Shown here piece by piece: positions 43,448 through 53,333 of a stretch of DNA of 64,000 bases. A model generated the notes under the pieces. It was not told the DNA's origin. It ran no database searches and worked only from the letters and a program-made list of their open reading frames with translations. Each line of letters starts with the position of its first letter. Positions within the stretch are counted from its first letter, which is position 1. The DNA is from UBA7236 sp964463165. Its GTDB lineage: Bacteria; Bacteroidota; Bacteroidia; Chitinophagales; BACL12. The translations under genes and the position numbers were made by a program. Where the stretch lies: assembly GCA_964463165.1 (NCBI GenBank), contig CAYXBK010000020.1, positions 1-64,000 of the forward strand, read 5' to 3'.

Positions 43448-46285
43448 ATGCATTTCAAATTTCACACACACAGAGGCTTCTTATTTATTCTTTTCGTTTG
43501 TTTATCAAGCTTCCTGAAATCGCAAATAACCTATTCCACCGGATATACAGCTGATGAGATAGCAGGTTACCTTGCCGGTTCAGGTGTGGAAATCGATAAT
43601 GCAACGGTTGACTGTCATACACTCGCTATCGGTTATTTTGATTGCGTGGATTGCAATGTCGGTATCGATAGTGGCGTGGTATTAACTACCGGCCGTGCTT
43701 CAAATATTCTCGGCCCGAATAACAGTTGCTGCACAGGAACAAGCAACGGTTTACCGGGTGATCCGGATCTTGATGCCTACCCGGGTGTCGGCACCACACA
43801 TGATGCATGTGCACTTGAATTTGATATTTATGCTCCCGGCGACAGTTTAAAATTCGATTATGTTTTCGGGTCTGATGAATACCCCGAATTTGTGGGTTCG
43901 ATTAATGATGCATTTGCATTTTTTATTACGGGCCCCGGCTTTGTCGGTGTGAATAATATTGCATTGATTCCCGGCACGGCATTACCGGTTACGATCGACA
44001 ATGTAAATGCCGGCAGTTATTCGATGTATTATATTCCAAACGGAACGGGTGGCGTCGGAGTTTATGCAACCGATCCGTACTATATCGAATTTGATGCATT
44101 CACAACGGTGCTTGAAGCGGCTGCCGCCGTTACTCCATGCGAATGGTATCATTTAAAACTGGTTGTTGCAGATGAAGCCGACTGGATCTATGATTCAGGC
44201 GTATTTCTCAAAGCAAAAAGCCTTGTTACAAATTCATTGGCGGATTATACATATCCGGGCGTTCCTTTCGGGCTGGGTGCATTTTTCTGTCAGACAGATC
44301 CTGATCCCGAGCCTGTTTTTGCTGCAGGTGCTGCCGCCGGAATTTTCACTGCCACACCAACAGGACTTGTATTTAATGATACAACAGGTGCAATTGATCT
44401 CTCTGCATCTACTCCGGGCACATATGCATTTACAAATACATTGATATATGGTTTTTGCGATGTGGATACGGCAGTGTATACAATTAATGTGACCATCACT
44501 GCTCCGCCGGTTGCAACATTTTCTTATCCCGCTTCACCATTTTGTATAAATGAAACAGATCCTTCTCCGACATTTACCGGAGGTGGAGTGGCAGGTGATT
44601 TTACATTTTCTCCTGCCGGACTTGTCATCAATGATTCAACCGGTGTAATTGATCTTTCTGCATCAACTCCGGGCACTTATACAATTACAAATTTTGTTAC
44701 GGGAGAATTTGTTTGTCCTGATGCAACTGCAACAGCAACAATTACAATTTATCCGACATATGCGACTTCTGTTTTAGATAATGTTTGTTCGGGCGAAACT
44801 TATTATTTACCGGACGGAACCGGTGTTGTCGCTGCAGGAATTTATACAACAACCTTAAATACAATAAATGGTTGTGATTCTGTCATTACAACATTCCTCG
44901 GATTTTATCCTGTTTATACCGCAACGGTTTCTCCTGCAATTTGTGAAGGCGATACATATACATTACCTGACGGCACAATTGTAAATGCAACCGGTTCATA
45001 TACGGTTATTTTGCCGACAATCCATGGATGCGATTCAACAATAATTACTGATTTAACGGTATCACCTGCTTTTGATGAAGTTGTAAATACTTTTATTTGT
45101 GATGGTGAGATATATGTTTTGCCGGATGGTTCTACAACAACAACAACCGGAACATATAATACATCACTATTGACAGCGGCAGGATGTGATTCAACAATTA
45201 CAACACATTTAATGGTATTTCCTGTATATGCATCAACAGTGAATGCAGAAATTTGTGATGATGCAATTTATTCTTTACCCGACGGCACAACTGCAGATGT
45301 GAGCGGAACATATATTTCCAATTTAACAACCACGCATGGATGTGATTCAATTATTACAACAAATTTGACCGTGCATCCAACGTACGATATTGTTTTGAAC
45401 GAAGATATTTGTATTGGTGAAACTTATACCTTGCCCGACGGAGTGATCCAGTCGACAAGCGGAATATTTAATTATGCATTTATTTCTGTGAATGGATGTG
45501 ATTCATCTGTAACGGTAAATTTAACCGTGCACGATCTGCCTGTTTTATCATGGACAATTGATGATATATTTTGTCTTGAGCAGGGATTTGTTGCCCTCGA
45601 AGCAACACCAGCCGGCGGCACATACAGCGGAACAGGAGTAGCCGGTTCTGATTTTTCAACTGCACTCGCAGGAGTGGGCGGGCCGTATACACTAACATAT
45701 GATTATACGGATATGTATGGCTGCTCTTCTTCAATTACTGTTGAAACATCTGTAGATGATAATTATGCATCTGCATGGGGTGATACAACAGTGTATTATG
45801 GAGAAGATGCAAATTTATTCAGCGATGCCGGCGGAGATTATAACTGGAGCCCGACAGATGGTATTGATTGCACAACATGTCCGGATATAATTGTTACCGC
45901 ACCTTATACAATTGACTATGTGCTGACATCTGTTGATGAAAATGGCTGCATCGCTTCTGATGATGCAATCATTACCGTACTGCCCGATCCGGGAAATATT
46001 TTATATGTGCCGAACACTTTTACACCAAACGGAGATAATATCAATGACTTCTTTTTTGTATTCGGTTGGAATTTAATTGATATCAAATCAATTCGTGTTT
46101 TCGACAGATGGGGAGAAATGCTGTATTCTGTTGAAGATATTATTCCGGGTGATTTAACAAAAGGCTGGGACGGAACATTCAATGGTCAGAATGTGAACAG
46201 CGGCGTTTATGCATATATGGTGGAAGTACAATTTGAAACCGGCCAGATCATGTCGCAGGCCGGAAATATCACCCTGATCAGATAA
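43448..46285 (+). CDS. Choice-of-anchor L protein with gliding-motility C-terminal domain
   Basis: The 945-residue protein has a signal peptide (about 1-24) and an N-terminal choice-of-anchor L domain (about 30-260), marked by DSGVVLTTG and FDYVFGSDEYPEFV-GSINDAFAFF. Two related ~85-residue repeats follow with 'GLVxNDTTG-IDLSASTPGTY'. Five tandem ~64-residue repeats then come, each with Ile-Cys-x-Gly-Glu-x-Tyr-x-Leu-Pro-Asp-Gly and ending Gly-Cys-Asp-Ser. The C terminus is a type B T9SS domain (VPNTFTPNGDNINDFF to the end). It is probably an exported adhesin-like filament. The ATG at 43448 is preferred because an upstream extension to 43322 would bury the signal peptide. Confidence 0.88.
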   Translation: MHFKFHTHRGFLFILFVCLSSFLKSQITYSTGYTADEIAGYLAGSGVEIDNATVDCHTLAIGYFDCVDCNVGIDSGVVLTTGRASNILGPNNSCCTGTSNGLPGDPDLDAYPGVGTTHDACALEFDIYAPGDSLKFDYVFGSDEYPEFVGSINDAFAFFITGPGFVGVNNIALIPGTALPVTIDNVNAGSYSMYYIPNGTGGVGVYATDPYYIEFDAFTTVLEAAAAVTPCEWYHLKLVVADEADWIYDSGVFLKAKSLVTNSLADYTYPGVPFGLGAFFCQTDPDPEPVFAAGAAAGIFTATPTGLVFNDTTGAIDLSASTPGTYAFTNTLIYGFCDVDTAVYTINVTITAPPVATFSYPASPFCINETDPSPTFTGGGVAGDFTFSPAGLVINDSTGVIDLSASTPGTYTITNFVTGEFVCPDATATATITIYPTYATSVLDNVCSGETYYLPDGTGVVAAGIYTTTLNTINGCDSVITTFLGFYPVYTATVSPAICEGDTYTLPDGTIVNATGSYTVILPTIHGCDSTIITDLTVSPAFDEVVNTFICDGEIYVLPDGSTTTTTGTYNTSLLTAAGCDSTITTHLMVFPVYASTVNAEICDDAIYSLPDGTTADVSGTYISNLTTTHGCDSIITTNLTVHPTYDIVLNEDICIGETYTLPDGVIQSTSGIFNYAFISVNGCDSSVTVNLTVHDLPVLSWTIDDIFCLEQGFVALEATPAGGTYSGTGVAGSDFSTALAGVGGPYTLTYDYTDMYGCSSSITVETSVDDNYASAWGDTTVYYGEDANLFSDAGGDYNWSPTDGIDCTTCPDIIVTAPYTIDYVLTSVDENGCIASDDAIITVLPDPGNILYVPNTFTPNGDNINDFFFVFGWNLIDIKSIRVFDRWGEMLYSVEDIIPGDLTKGWDGTFNGQNVNSGVYAYMVEVQFETGQIMSQAGNITLIR

Positions 46286-46286
46286 A

Positions 46287-47747
46287 TTAATTCTTCACAA
46301 TTGCATCGAGTTTAAATTTATTCCACCAGCTTACGGGAATAAAATAAGGCAGCAACAACATTCTTTTTATTTCGGATCTTGATATTTTTCCGGGAGATGA
46401 AAATATTTTTTTCACGCTTTGTATTCCCTGTGCCCTTCTGTATTTTTTATGAATAAAGCGATGCAGTTGTTTGTAATATGCAGGTGAAAAAGTTGAACGG
46501 AACATCATCAATAATTCATCGCTGTCGTTCCAGTTTTGTTTTTCATGCAGATCATTTTTTACAATTTCATAAAATTTAGTTCCGGGTAAGGGATACGAAA
46601 CAGAAATACCAATATCGTACGGCATCAGGTCAAACAGCATTTTGGTTGTTGCCTTTATATCATCTTTTGTTTCTCCTAAATATCCGAATTGCAAAAAGAA
46701 ACAAGGTTTAATTCCGTGTTTCTTCATCAATTCCGTTGAGCGATAAATTTGTTCAATTGTGGTGCCTTTATCCATGGCATCCAGAATTTTCTGCGAGCCG
46801 CTTTCTGCACCGATCCATATTTCATCGCAACCAGCCAATGCGAGCGATTCAATATTATTTTCATCCAACAGGAGATCAGCACGGCATTGAATTTTAAACT
46901 TGAATTTTAATCCCGCCTGCACAACAAGATTAGAAAATTGTTTGATCCATCCCGGTTTTAATCCGAATATATCATCGCAAAACCAAAAATGTGAAACCTG
47001 ATTTGTATGTATCAGAAAAGAAATTTCATTCACTACATTTTCAGGCGACCTGGAATTATATCTGTTGCCGTAAATTGGTTTTGCGCACCAGTTGCATTTA
47101 AAAGGACAGCCGCGGGTGGTTGTGAGATTGAGTGAGAAATAAGTATTGTGCTGCATCCAGATCGTGCGGTAACGGTGCATATCAATTAAATCCCAGGCAG
47201 GAAAAGGAAGTGCATCAAGATCATGCAATACTTCACGTTTTTCGGATTTCACAAATGCATCACCTGATCTATACGCAAGCCCGTTGATTTTTGAAATATC
47301 AGTTGATTGATACTTCAAATGATTTACAAGTTCAGTCAGTGTTTGTTCTACTTCGCCGATTAAAATATAATCTGCTCCGGTTTGCAGATATTCTTTCCAG
47401 TGATCTGTCGCATCGCTGCTTGAAACCAATACTGTGCAATTCATTTTTTTTGCATAGCGGATCATTTCATAACATGCATTGCGCATATTTACCAGACACA
47501 TTTTTGTGAGATAATTGAAACCGTCGTCGCAGATCACAAATATTTTCCCTGCATTTTTTTCAAGGAGAGGAAAAACAGCAGATGCGCCGGAAGCAAAAAC
47601 AGTATCAAAAAAATCGACGGAATAATTTTGTGCTTTTAAAACAGAGGCTGCATATAAAGTGCCAAGTGGAGGATAAGGCTGCATTCTTTTTTCCTGCTTC
47701 GGATCGAATACCTCAAAATATGTATTTGCTAAAACTATATCAGCCAT
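46287..47747 (-). CDS. B12-binding-type radical SAM protein (cluster gene 7)
   Basis: The 486-residue protein has an N-terminal Rossmann-like domain of the B12-binding radical SAM family (about 1-140), a radical SAM core with Cys214, Cys218, Cys221 (RGCPFKCNWC), and a C-terminal helical tail. The DxHxxG cobalamin motif is not visible, so cofactor binding may be base-off without His or absent, as in several family members. It is closely similar in layout to the protein at 51938 (both begin with a DPK-EQK-M-PY-PLG stretch), a likely duplicate. It is the last gene, and its start overlaps the stop of the previous gene by 1 bp. Methylation or C-C chemistry on an unknown molecule is inferred. Confidence 0.87.
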   Translation of the reverse strand: MADIVLANTYFEVFDPKQEKRMQPYPPLGTLYAASVLKAQNYSVDFFDTVFASGASAVFPLLEKNAGKIFVICDDGFNYLTKMCLVNMRNACYEMIRYAKKMNCTVLVSSSDATDHWKEYLQTGADYILIGEVEQTLTELVNHLKYQSTDISKINGLAYRSGDAFVKSEKREVLHDLDALPFPAWDLIDMHRYRTIWMQHNTYFSLNLTTTRGCPFKCNWCAKPIYGNRYNSRSPENVVNEISFLIHTNQVSHFWFCDDIFGLKPGWIKQFSNLVVQAGLKFKFKIQCRADLLLDENNIESLALAGCDEIWIGAESGSQKILDAMDKGTTIEQIYRSTELMKKHGIKPCFFLQFGYLGETKDDIKATTKMLFDLMPYDIGISVSYPLPGTKFYEIVKNDLHEKQNWNDSDELLMMFRSTFSPAYYKQLHRFIHKKYRRAQGIQSVKKIFSSPGKISRSEIKRMLLLPYFIPVSWWNKFKLDAIVKN

Positions 47748-48724
47748 TATAAAAATTTAAACTGATGTGTAATTTCAAAATCTCGGCATTTTTCGTCAAA
47801 TGCCTTTAACACTTTAAATTGAAATCCCTGCGGATGATGTTTTGATGCATCCTTTTTTGTCCGCATATTTATTTTAAATTCCTCCGGCCGTAAATGACTG
47901 TATCTTTTCTTTAAAAAGCGGAGAGTGATCGCATAAGCAAAATCATCGAGTTTATCGCCGAATTTGCCGCTGAGTATTTTTTCAATTCTATTTTTGAAAC
48001 GCTGTTTCCCGGCTAATTCCATATGCGAATAATCAGGAACGAAATTCGGAAAATGAGAAAGCACCCAGGCATTTGCTTCGATGAACTTCTGATAATAGCG
48101 CTCACCTGTTTGATTCTTCAGTGTAATGATCTCGGTTGCGGAAAATAAATTCTGATCCGGAATTTCAAGCGCATCGCTGCTGATATAATAATTGATGCAA
48201 AAATATTTTCGGTTGTTGAGTAAAAATATTTTCTTATAAAATGTCAGCAATATTCTAGCAATCCAGATCCGTCCGGGAGAAGTGATAATGAAGAAATCGA
48301 AATCGGTGGTGTTGTCAAAATAATTTTTTGATAAAGAGCCCGAAATATTTACGGAACGCACAAAAGGAAATTTCTGGATGAATTTTGAGCGCTTCAACGC
48401 TTTCGGCATAATCTCGGAAGCGCATTGATTTCCTTTTATTCTTCTCTGAATAAGAGAAGCATCGTTCTTCAATGAATAAAATTCTCCAAAGCGATATATC
48501 ATGAGTGATTCGGTAAGGAAATCAAGTGCACGTTCTGCCTGACTGAGATGCTGCAGGCGGACATTTGCATATTGAATGATCTCGGCTGCCGTGAGCGGAT
48601 AATTAAACAGATCGAAATAGATCAGTGCACGTAAAATTGCAGATTGCACAAGATGATCATCCGCATTCTGCACATTTTTATATCCGATATGTAAATTACG
48701 TTCCTGCAATCTGTTCAATTTCAT
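47747..48724 (-). CDS. Nucleotidyltransferase-fold protein with N-terminal winged helix (cluster gene 6)
   Basis: The 325-residue protein has an N-terminal helical, winged-helix-like region (about 25-95), then a polymerase-beta-type nucleotidyltransferase core with the signature Gly129-Ser130 and Asp141-x-Asp143 (SGSLSKNY-TTDFDFF). The remainder is helical and basic. It could transfer a nucleotide to a small molecule or protein, or have lost activity. The GS and DxD residues look intact. It overlaps the next upstream gene by 29 bp and the downstream gene by 1 bp, so it is part of the radical SAM operon. Confidence 0.75.
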   Translation of the reverse strand: MKLNRLQERNLHIGYKNVQNADDHLVQSAILRALIYFDLFNYPLTAAEIIQYANVRLQHLSQAERALDFLTESLMIYRFGEFYSLKNDASLIQRRIKGNQCASEIMPKALKRSKFIQKFPFVRSVNISGSLSKNYFDNTTDFDFFIITSPGRIWIARILLTFYKKIFLLNNRKYFCINYYISSDALEIPDQNLFSATEIITLKNQTGERYYQKFIEANAWVLSHFPNFVPDYSHMELAGKQRFKNRIEKILSGKFGDKLDDFAYAITLRFLKKRYSHLRPEEFKINMRTKKDASKHHPQGFQFKVLKAFDEKCRDFEITHQFKFL

Positions 48725-49364
48725 AAATCATATTCCTTTCCCGCCAGAATTTTTTCTCAATTTTCTCTTTAAAGGTAAAATGATTGTTTTTTGCAATTTC
48801 AAAAATCCTTTCTAAGTTACAATCTTCTGACAAAACCATCAACACCTTGGTATTTTGATGGACATATTTCCCCATTTGCCTGAATAGTTTTTCAAAATAT
48901 TCAAAATCGGTTCCGCAATACCAGGCCAGTTCCAATTCATTTCTTGCAGCTTTTGGATAATAAGGCGGGTTGATCGCGATCAGGTCGAAATGATTATCGG
49001 GAAGCGCATCAAATAAATCGCTGTGTATTATTTCAATTTGTACATTATTGGTTTTAAAGTTTTCACGCAAGGCTTCGATCACCCGCATGCTGATATCGCT
49101 TGCAGTTACAATTGCACCCCTTTTGGCACAGGCAATACTGATCAATCCGCTTCCTGCACCTAATTCCAGAATCTTTTTGTTTTTTATATCCGTGTTGCGT
49201 ATTGTTTCAAGCAAAAATTTTGTGCTGAAGAAAAACCGCGGATGAAATACACCGGGAGGAATATGTAACTGAATATCCTGCCATTTGTATTGCGAGCGGC
49301 GATAAATTTTTTTCGCAACGTATGGCTGATAAAAGGAAAAAATAATTTTCTTCAATAACTGCAT
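48696..49364 (-). CDS. Class I methyltransferase with NPPY motif (cluster gene 5)
   Basis: The 222-residue protein has motif I ELGAGSG at 67-73 and the motif IV tetrapeptide NPPY at 132-135, the mark of methyltransferases acting on amide or amino nitrogen (HemK/PrmC, N6-adenine type). There is no target-recognition domain, and the protein is short, so it may act on the cluster's small-molecule or peptide product rather than on release factors. It lies 1 bp after the radical SAM gene upstream and overlaps the nucleotidyltransferase gene by 29 bp. Confidence 0.82.
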   Translation of the reverse strand: MQLLKKIIFSFYQPYVAKKIYRRSQYKWQDIQLHIPPGVFHPRFFFSTKFLLETIRNTDIKNKKILELGAGSGLISIACAKRGAIVTASDISMRVIEALRENFKTNNVQIEIIHSDLFDALPDNHFDLIAINPPYYPKAARNELELAWYCGTDFEYFEKLFRQMGKYVHQNTKVLMVLSEDCNLERIFEIAKNNHFTFKEKIEKKFWRERNMIYEIEQIAGT

Positions 49365-49365
49365 G

Positions 49366-50877
49366 TCAAAATCCTTCGGTTTCAGGTTGCCGGTAATGCA
49401 GCCAGAATTTTTGTAGCGCTTTTATTTCGTAGGGGTAATGATAGAATTTTATTTTATAACGCAAAGAAGATATTGTTTTAATTAATTTCTTCTTTAACGG
49501 AGATAATTTAATATCGCTTATTGTTGGATAATAACCATTGAGCACCGTCTCGAAATTTTTGATCTTATCGATCATATATGGTTTGAGCCATGGCGTCAGC
49601 GGATTTTTACGCAAATCAAAATTTTCCCATTGCGGCGATATCCAGTCTTCCAGTTTTTCCGGAAAATGAAAACCGTTATGTTTCACCGCTTCATATAATT
49701 CTGATCCTTCCGTCGGCACAGGGCTATACACGTAAATGATAATTTCGGTATCGGGATTTATTTCTTTGATGGTGCGTATAAAATTGATATCCTCATCAAT
49801 TTGCGCATTTACTTCCGCTTCATCTGTTCCGGGAGTACCCAATACAAATGAATATTCGGGAATGATATCAAAGCGTTTCATACGTGCGGCAAATTTTTTG
49901 ATCTGCTCGCCGGTTTGTGTGCCGCCTTTATCCATCATTTTCAGAATTTTATCGTTGCCGGTTTCTGCGCCGAAAAAAATCATGCGGCATCCTGCTTCAC
50001 GCATTTTTGAGAGGCTTTCGTCTGTATATTTATCAATCGTATCAATTCTTCCTTCACCCCACCAGATCATATTTTCTTTTTTGATCAGATCTGAAAATTC
50101 AACAGTGCGTTTTTCAGAAACAAAGAAATTATTATCGTGAAATTCTATCGAGTCGCCACCGTAATTATTTTTTAAAAATTTAATATCATCATAAATCAAT
50201 TGTGCTGATTTTCCACGCCACCTTGCCTGATAGATCGGTACGATGCCGCAAAATGAACAGGAGAACGGGCAACCGATACTGCTGTGGTATGCAATTGTTT
50301 TATTTCCCAGATAGGTTTTGCCCAAATATTTCTGCAGCGGATAAAATGTATGTAATTTCTCATAGGGCAGGGGTTGCAATGCATCCTGATCATACAATTC
50401 ATCTTTCTGATTTTTGACAATTCGTTCGCCGTCTTTCCATATCAGATTCGAGATCAGATCAACGGGTAAATTATTTTCAAGATGCGAGAGTAATTTTGGA
50501 AATGCCATATCTCCCGGTCCGTAGATAATATAATCCACCAGATTACTTTGCATCACCACTTTATGCTGATTGGATGCAAAATATCCGCCCCACACAATAA
50601 TGGTTCCGGGAAATAATTCTTTTATTTTTTTTGTAAAAGGGATTGCCTGTTTCAATTGAGGGCCGGGCATTACCGTGCTGGCAAATACCTGATATTTTCC
50701 GGTTTGAAGACAGGCTTCAATTTTTTTCCAGGGATCGGCCTCAAGATTTCCATCCACAAAAGCATAATCATATATTCCTTCAATAGATGCGGCAACCGAT
50801 AAAATAGAATTCGGGATACGTGGCTTATGATGCGCAGCACGCGGATTAAAGAATAAAATACCCGAGATCTTTTTCAC
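49366..50877 (-). CDS. B12-binding-type radical SAM protein (cluster gene 4)
   Basis: The 503-residue protein has the N-terminal Rossmann-like domain (about 1-150), a radical SAM core with Cys203, Cys207, Cys210 (IGCPFSCSFC), and a long C-terminal extension with several aromatic residues. The iron-site neighbourhood differs from the other two cluster radical SAM proteins, so it probably performs a different step. No DxHxxG is visible. It starts 20 bp after the glycosyltransferase gene and ends 1 bp ahead of the methyltransferase gene. Confidence 0.87.
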   Translation of the reverse strand: MKKISGILFFNPRAAHHKPRIPNSILSVAASIEGIYDYAFVDGNLEADPWKKIEACLQTGKYQVFASTVMPGPQLKQAIPFTKKIKELFPGTIIVWGGYFASNQHKVVMQSNLVDYIIYGPGDMAFPKLLSHLENNLPVDLISNLIWKDGERIVKNQKDELYDQDALQPLPYEKLHTFYPLQKYLGKTYLGNKTIAYHSSIGCPFSCSFCGIVPIYQARWRGKSAQLIYDDIKFLKNNYGGDSIEFHDNNFFVSEKRTVEFSDLIKKENMIWWGEGRIDTIDKYTDESLSKMREAGCRMIFFGAETGNDKILKMMDKGGTQTGEQIKKFAARMKRFDIIPEYSFVLGTPGTDEAEVNAQIDEDINFIRTIKEINPDTEIIIYVYSPVPTEGSELYEAVKHNGFHFPEKLEDWISPQWENFDLRKNPLTPWLKPYMIDKIKNFETVLNGYYPTISDIKLSPLKKKLIKTISSLRYKIKFYHYPYEIKALQKFWLHYRQPETEGF

Positions 50878-50897
50878 AATGTAAAATTAATACAGAT

Positions 50898-51962
50898 TTA
50901 TAACTCGTAAATTTTCAAATATTTTTCTACTGTTGTGTGGTTTGTATAGGGCTGATAACTTTCAAATGTTAGTTGTGAGGAAAGTAATTTATATAATTGG
51001 ATACTCATGTCCTCGATTGAAATACATGCAGTATGTTTTTCGGTATGTTCGATTTCACCTACGTTAAAACTCAGCACATGCATGCCGTAGGCCAGCGCTT
51101 CATTAAATACCACACACTGGCCTTCATATTCGGATGTATGTAATAGCACTTTGCTTTTCCCCATATATTCAAATACTTTTTCATGTGGTAAATTTCCCGT
51201 GAGTGTAATATTTCCGTTCAGCGATTCATCCTGTATTTTTTCACTGACAAATTTCCACATAGGCCCTTCGCCGATCATTACCGCATGTACTTCAGGAAAA
51301 TCAGAGGTTAATGATTTGATAAGATCTACAAATAATTCGGGATGTTTGAGAGGAATAAAGGAGCCGACAAATAAAACATCAATTGTCCGCACAGATTGCA
51401 TATAACAAGTATTTACGGGGTCAATTCCAAATTGAATGATATGGTCGGGGCGCCGGCCTGTAGTTTCGAGAAATATATTTTCCTGGTTATGCGAAAGTGC
51501 AACGGTAATTGTTTTATCCAGATCAAGTAAAGCAAGCATTTTATTTTCCGGTTTTGCATCCTGCCCCATTATTGTTGAAATATGCGGCACATGCATTTTT
51601 CTGGAAATATAATTTCCGATAAATGCAGCGTCAGTCAACCAGAAAGAATGCAGCACACATTCGCCGCTCTTTACTATTTTTTTTATTGCTCTGACGGCTT
51701 TTGAAAATGTAAGCAATCTGAAAATTCCTTTTCTGTTTTTTCCGTTTGCGGGAATCACATCGGCACCGTTCCATTTATATTTTTTTTTCGAGAAGGGATA
51801 CTGCAGCGCAATGATTTTTACTTTTTCAGCGCCGATGGTATGAATTAATTCGCTGATATAATCCTGCAGATAAGGCACACTGGAAGTATCCTGTTCATTT
51901 GCTGCAAAGCCGGGTGTGATGATGATGATTGTTTTATTCATGAAACTGTTCGTATCCACCAC
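50898..51962 (-). CDS. GT4-family glycosyltransferase (cluster gene 3)
   Basis: The 354-residue protein has the two-lobed GT-B layout. The C-terminal half has 'FVGSFIPLKHPELFVDLI', 'IGEGPMWKF', 'LTGNLPHEKVFEYMGKSKVLLHTSEYEGQCVVFNEALAYG' and 'NVGEIEH', the last part holding the E-x7-E nucleotide-sugar motif of GT4 enzymes. It would transfer a sugar from a nucleotide donor to an acceptor, perhaps the product modified by the neighbouring radical SAM proteins or a surface glycan. It overlaps the radical SAM gene upstream by 25 bp. Confidence 0.87.
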   Translation of the reverse strand: MVDTNSFMNKTIIIITPGFAANEQDTSSVPYLQDYISELIHTIGAEKVKIIALQYPFSKKKYKWNGADVIPANGKNRKGIFRLLTFSKAVRAIKKIVKSGECVLHSFWLTDAAFIGNYISRKMHVPHISTIMGQDAKPENKMLALLDLDKTITVALSHNQENIFLETTGRRPDHIIQFGIDPVNTCYMQSVRTIDVLFVGSFIPLKHPELFVDLIKSLTSDFPEVHAVMIGEGPMWKFVSEKIQDESLNGNITLTGNLPHEKVFEYMGKSKVLLHTSEYEGQCVVFNEALAYGMHVLSFNVGEIEHTEKHTACISIEDMSIQLYKLLSSQLTFESYQPYTNHTTVEKYLKIYEL

Positions 51963-53311
51963 ATTGCCGAGCGTGCGGCCAGTGCTTTTAATTTAAATTG
52001 AATTGCTTTTTTCTTAAAATAATTTACTTCATTCACTACATATCGAACGGCATAAGCATAATATTGTTTCGGATAGGTTCTTTTAAAATCAATTTCCCTG
52101 TCGGTTGATTCAGCCCAATCCTGATCTGTTGTAAAATCGTTTTCCACCTCAGCGTATAATTCAGTTCCTTTTATCGGATATGCAATGGTTATTGTAAAAT
52201 GATCGGGGTTGGAAGTTTTTAAATGGTGCACCGTTTCTTTTATATCTTCTTCCGTTTCTCCCGGATAGCCCAACATGATAAATGTGCCGGCTTCAATACC
52301 AAATTGTTTTGCAAGCACGATCATTTCACGCACTTGTTGCACTTCCACCCTTCGGTCCATTAAATCAATTATTTTTTGCGATCCGCTTTCCGCACCGATC
52401 CAGACACGAAAACAACCGGTCTGCTTTAATAAGCCGATCACTTCTTCATTTAATCTGTCGGCACGGGTGATGCATTCATAATTTATTTTTAATCCGGTAC
52501 GATTTAATTCATCCGCAAATTCATGCAACCATTTATGACTCACGGTAAAAACATCATCCACAAACCAAAGTGAATCGGGTTGATAATCTTTTTGAACTGA
52601 TGCGAGTTCTTCCACCACTGCTTTCGCCGACCGCCGCCTGTAACTCAAACCATACACAGCACGGCTGCACCATTTGCAGGTATAGGGGCAGCCACGCATA
52701 GTGGAAACGGAAATTGCATTTTTACCATGATGCTGTTTCCATGCATTTAAATATAAATGGAGGTCCACTTTTTTCCTGTTGGGAAACGGCAGTTCATCAA
52801 TATCTTTTATTTTATTTCTTTCAGGTGTAAAAAATGCTTTCCCTTCAGAATCTTTAAAACAAATTCCGTTGACAAAAATCAATTCATCTGTTTTATTCTC
52901 ACTTAATGTTTGAATTAATTCGAGAAAACTTTCTTCACCTTCACCCAATACAAGAAAATCGGCACCATGATCTAAAAAATTTTGTGCATGGTTGCGCACT
53001 TCAGGGCCACCGAGAATGATTTTTATTTTTTCAAGAGCAGGTTCTGAACGAAGAAACCCAATAATTTTAAGCACATTCACTTTTGTCATTAAATTGACAT
53101 ATAAACCGATACAATCAGGTTTGCTCTCCTGCATATGCTTTTTCAATGCATCAAAAGATGAAAATGTCGTATCGAAAACATCGTGTTCAACTGCGTGTTT
53201 TTCGAGCCAGGCCGACACATACAGCAATCCCAGCGGCACATAAGGCCGCATGATCTTTTGTTCTTTCGGATCATCTGCAATAAAATAACCGTGGCTGAGC
53301 AGAATTTTCAC
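51938..53311 (-). CDS. B12-binding-type radical SAM protein (cluster gene 2)
   Basis: The 457-residue protein has a Rossmann-like N-terminal domain (about 1-135, GGPEVRNH then HGADFLVLGEGE) and a radical SAM core with Cys208, Cys212, Cys215 (RGCPYTCKWC). Its N terminus and domain order closely resemble the protein at 46287. The DxHxxG cobalamin motif is absent by eye. It begins 22 bp after the first methyltransferase gene and overlaps the glycosyltransferase gene by 25 bp, showing tight co-translation. Confidence 0.88.
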   Translation of the reverse strand: MKILLSHGYFIADDPKEQKIMRPYVPLGLLYVSAWLEKHAVEHDVFDTTFSSFDALKKHMQESKPDCIGLYVNLMTKVNVLKIIGFLRSEPALEKIKIILGGPEVRNHAQNFLDHGADFLVLGEGEESFLELIQTLSENKTDELIFVNGICFKDSEGKAFFTPERNKIKDIDELPFPNRKKVDLHLYLNAWKQHHGKNAISVSTMRGCPYTCKWCSRAVYGLSYRRRSAKAVVEELASVQKDYQPDSLWFVDDVFTVSHKWLHEFADELNRTGLKINYECITRADRLNEEVIGLLKQTGCFRVWIGAESGSQKIIDLMDRRVEVQQVREMIVLAKQFGIEAGTFIMLGYPGETEEDIKETVHHLKTSNPDHFTITIAYPIKGTELYAEVENDFTTDQDWAESTDREIDFKRTYPKQYYAYAVRYVVNEVNYFKKKAIQFKLKALAARSAMWWIRTVS

Positions 53312-53333
53312 ACGGTAAATTTAAGGAATAGGC

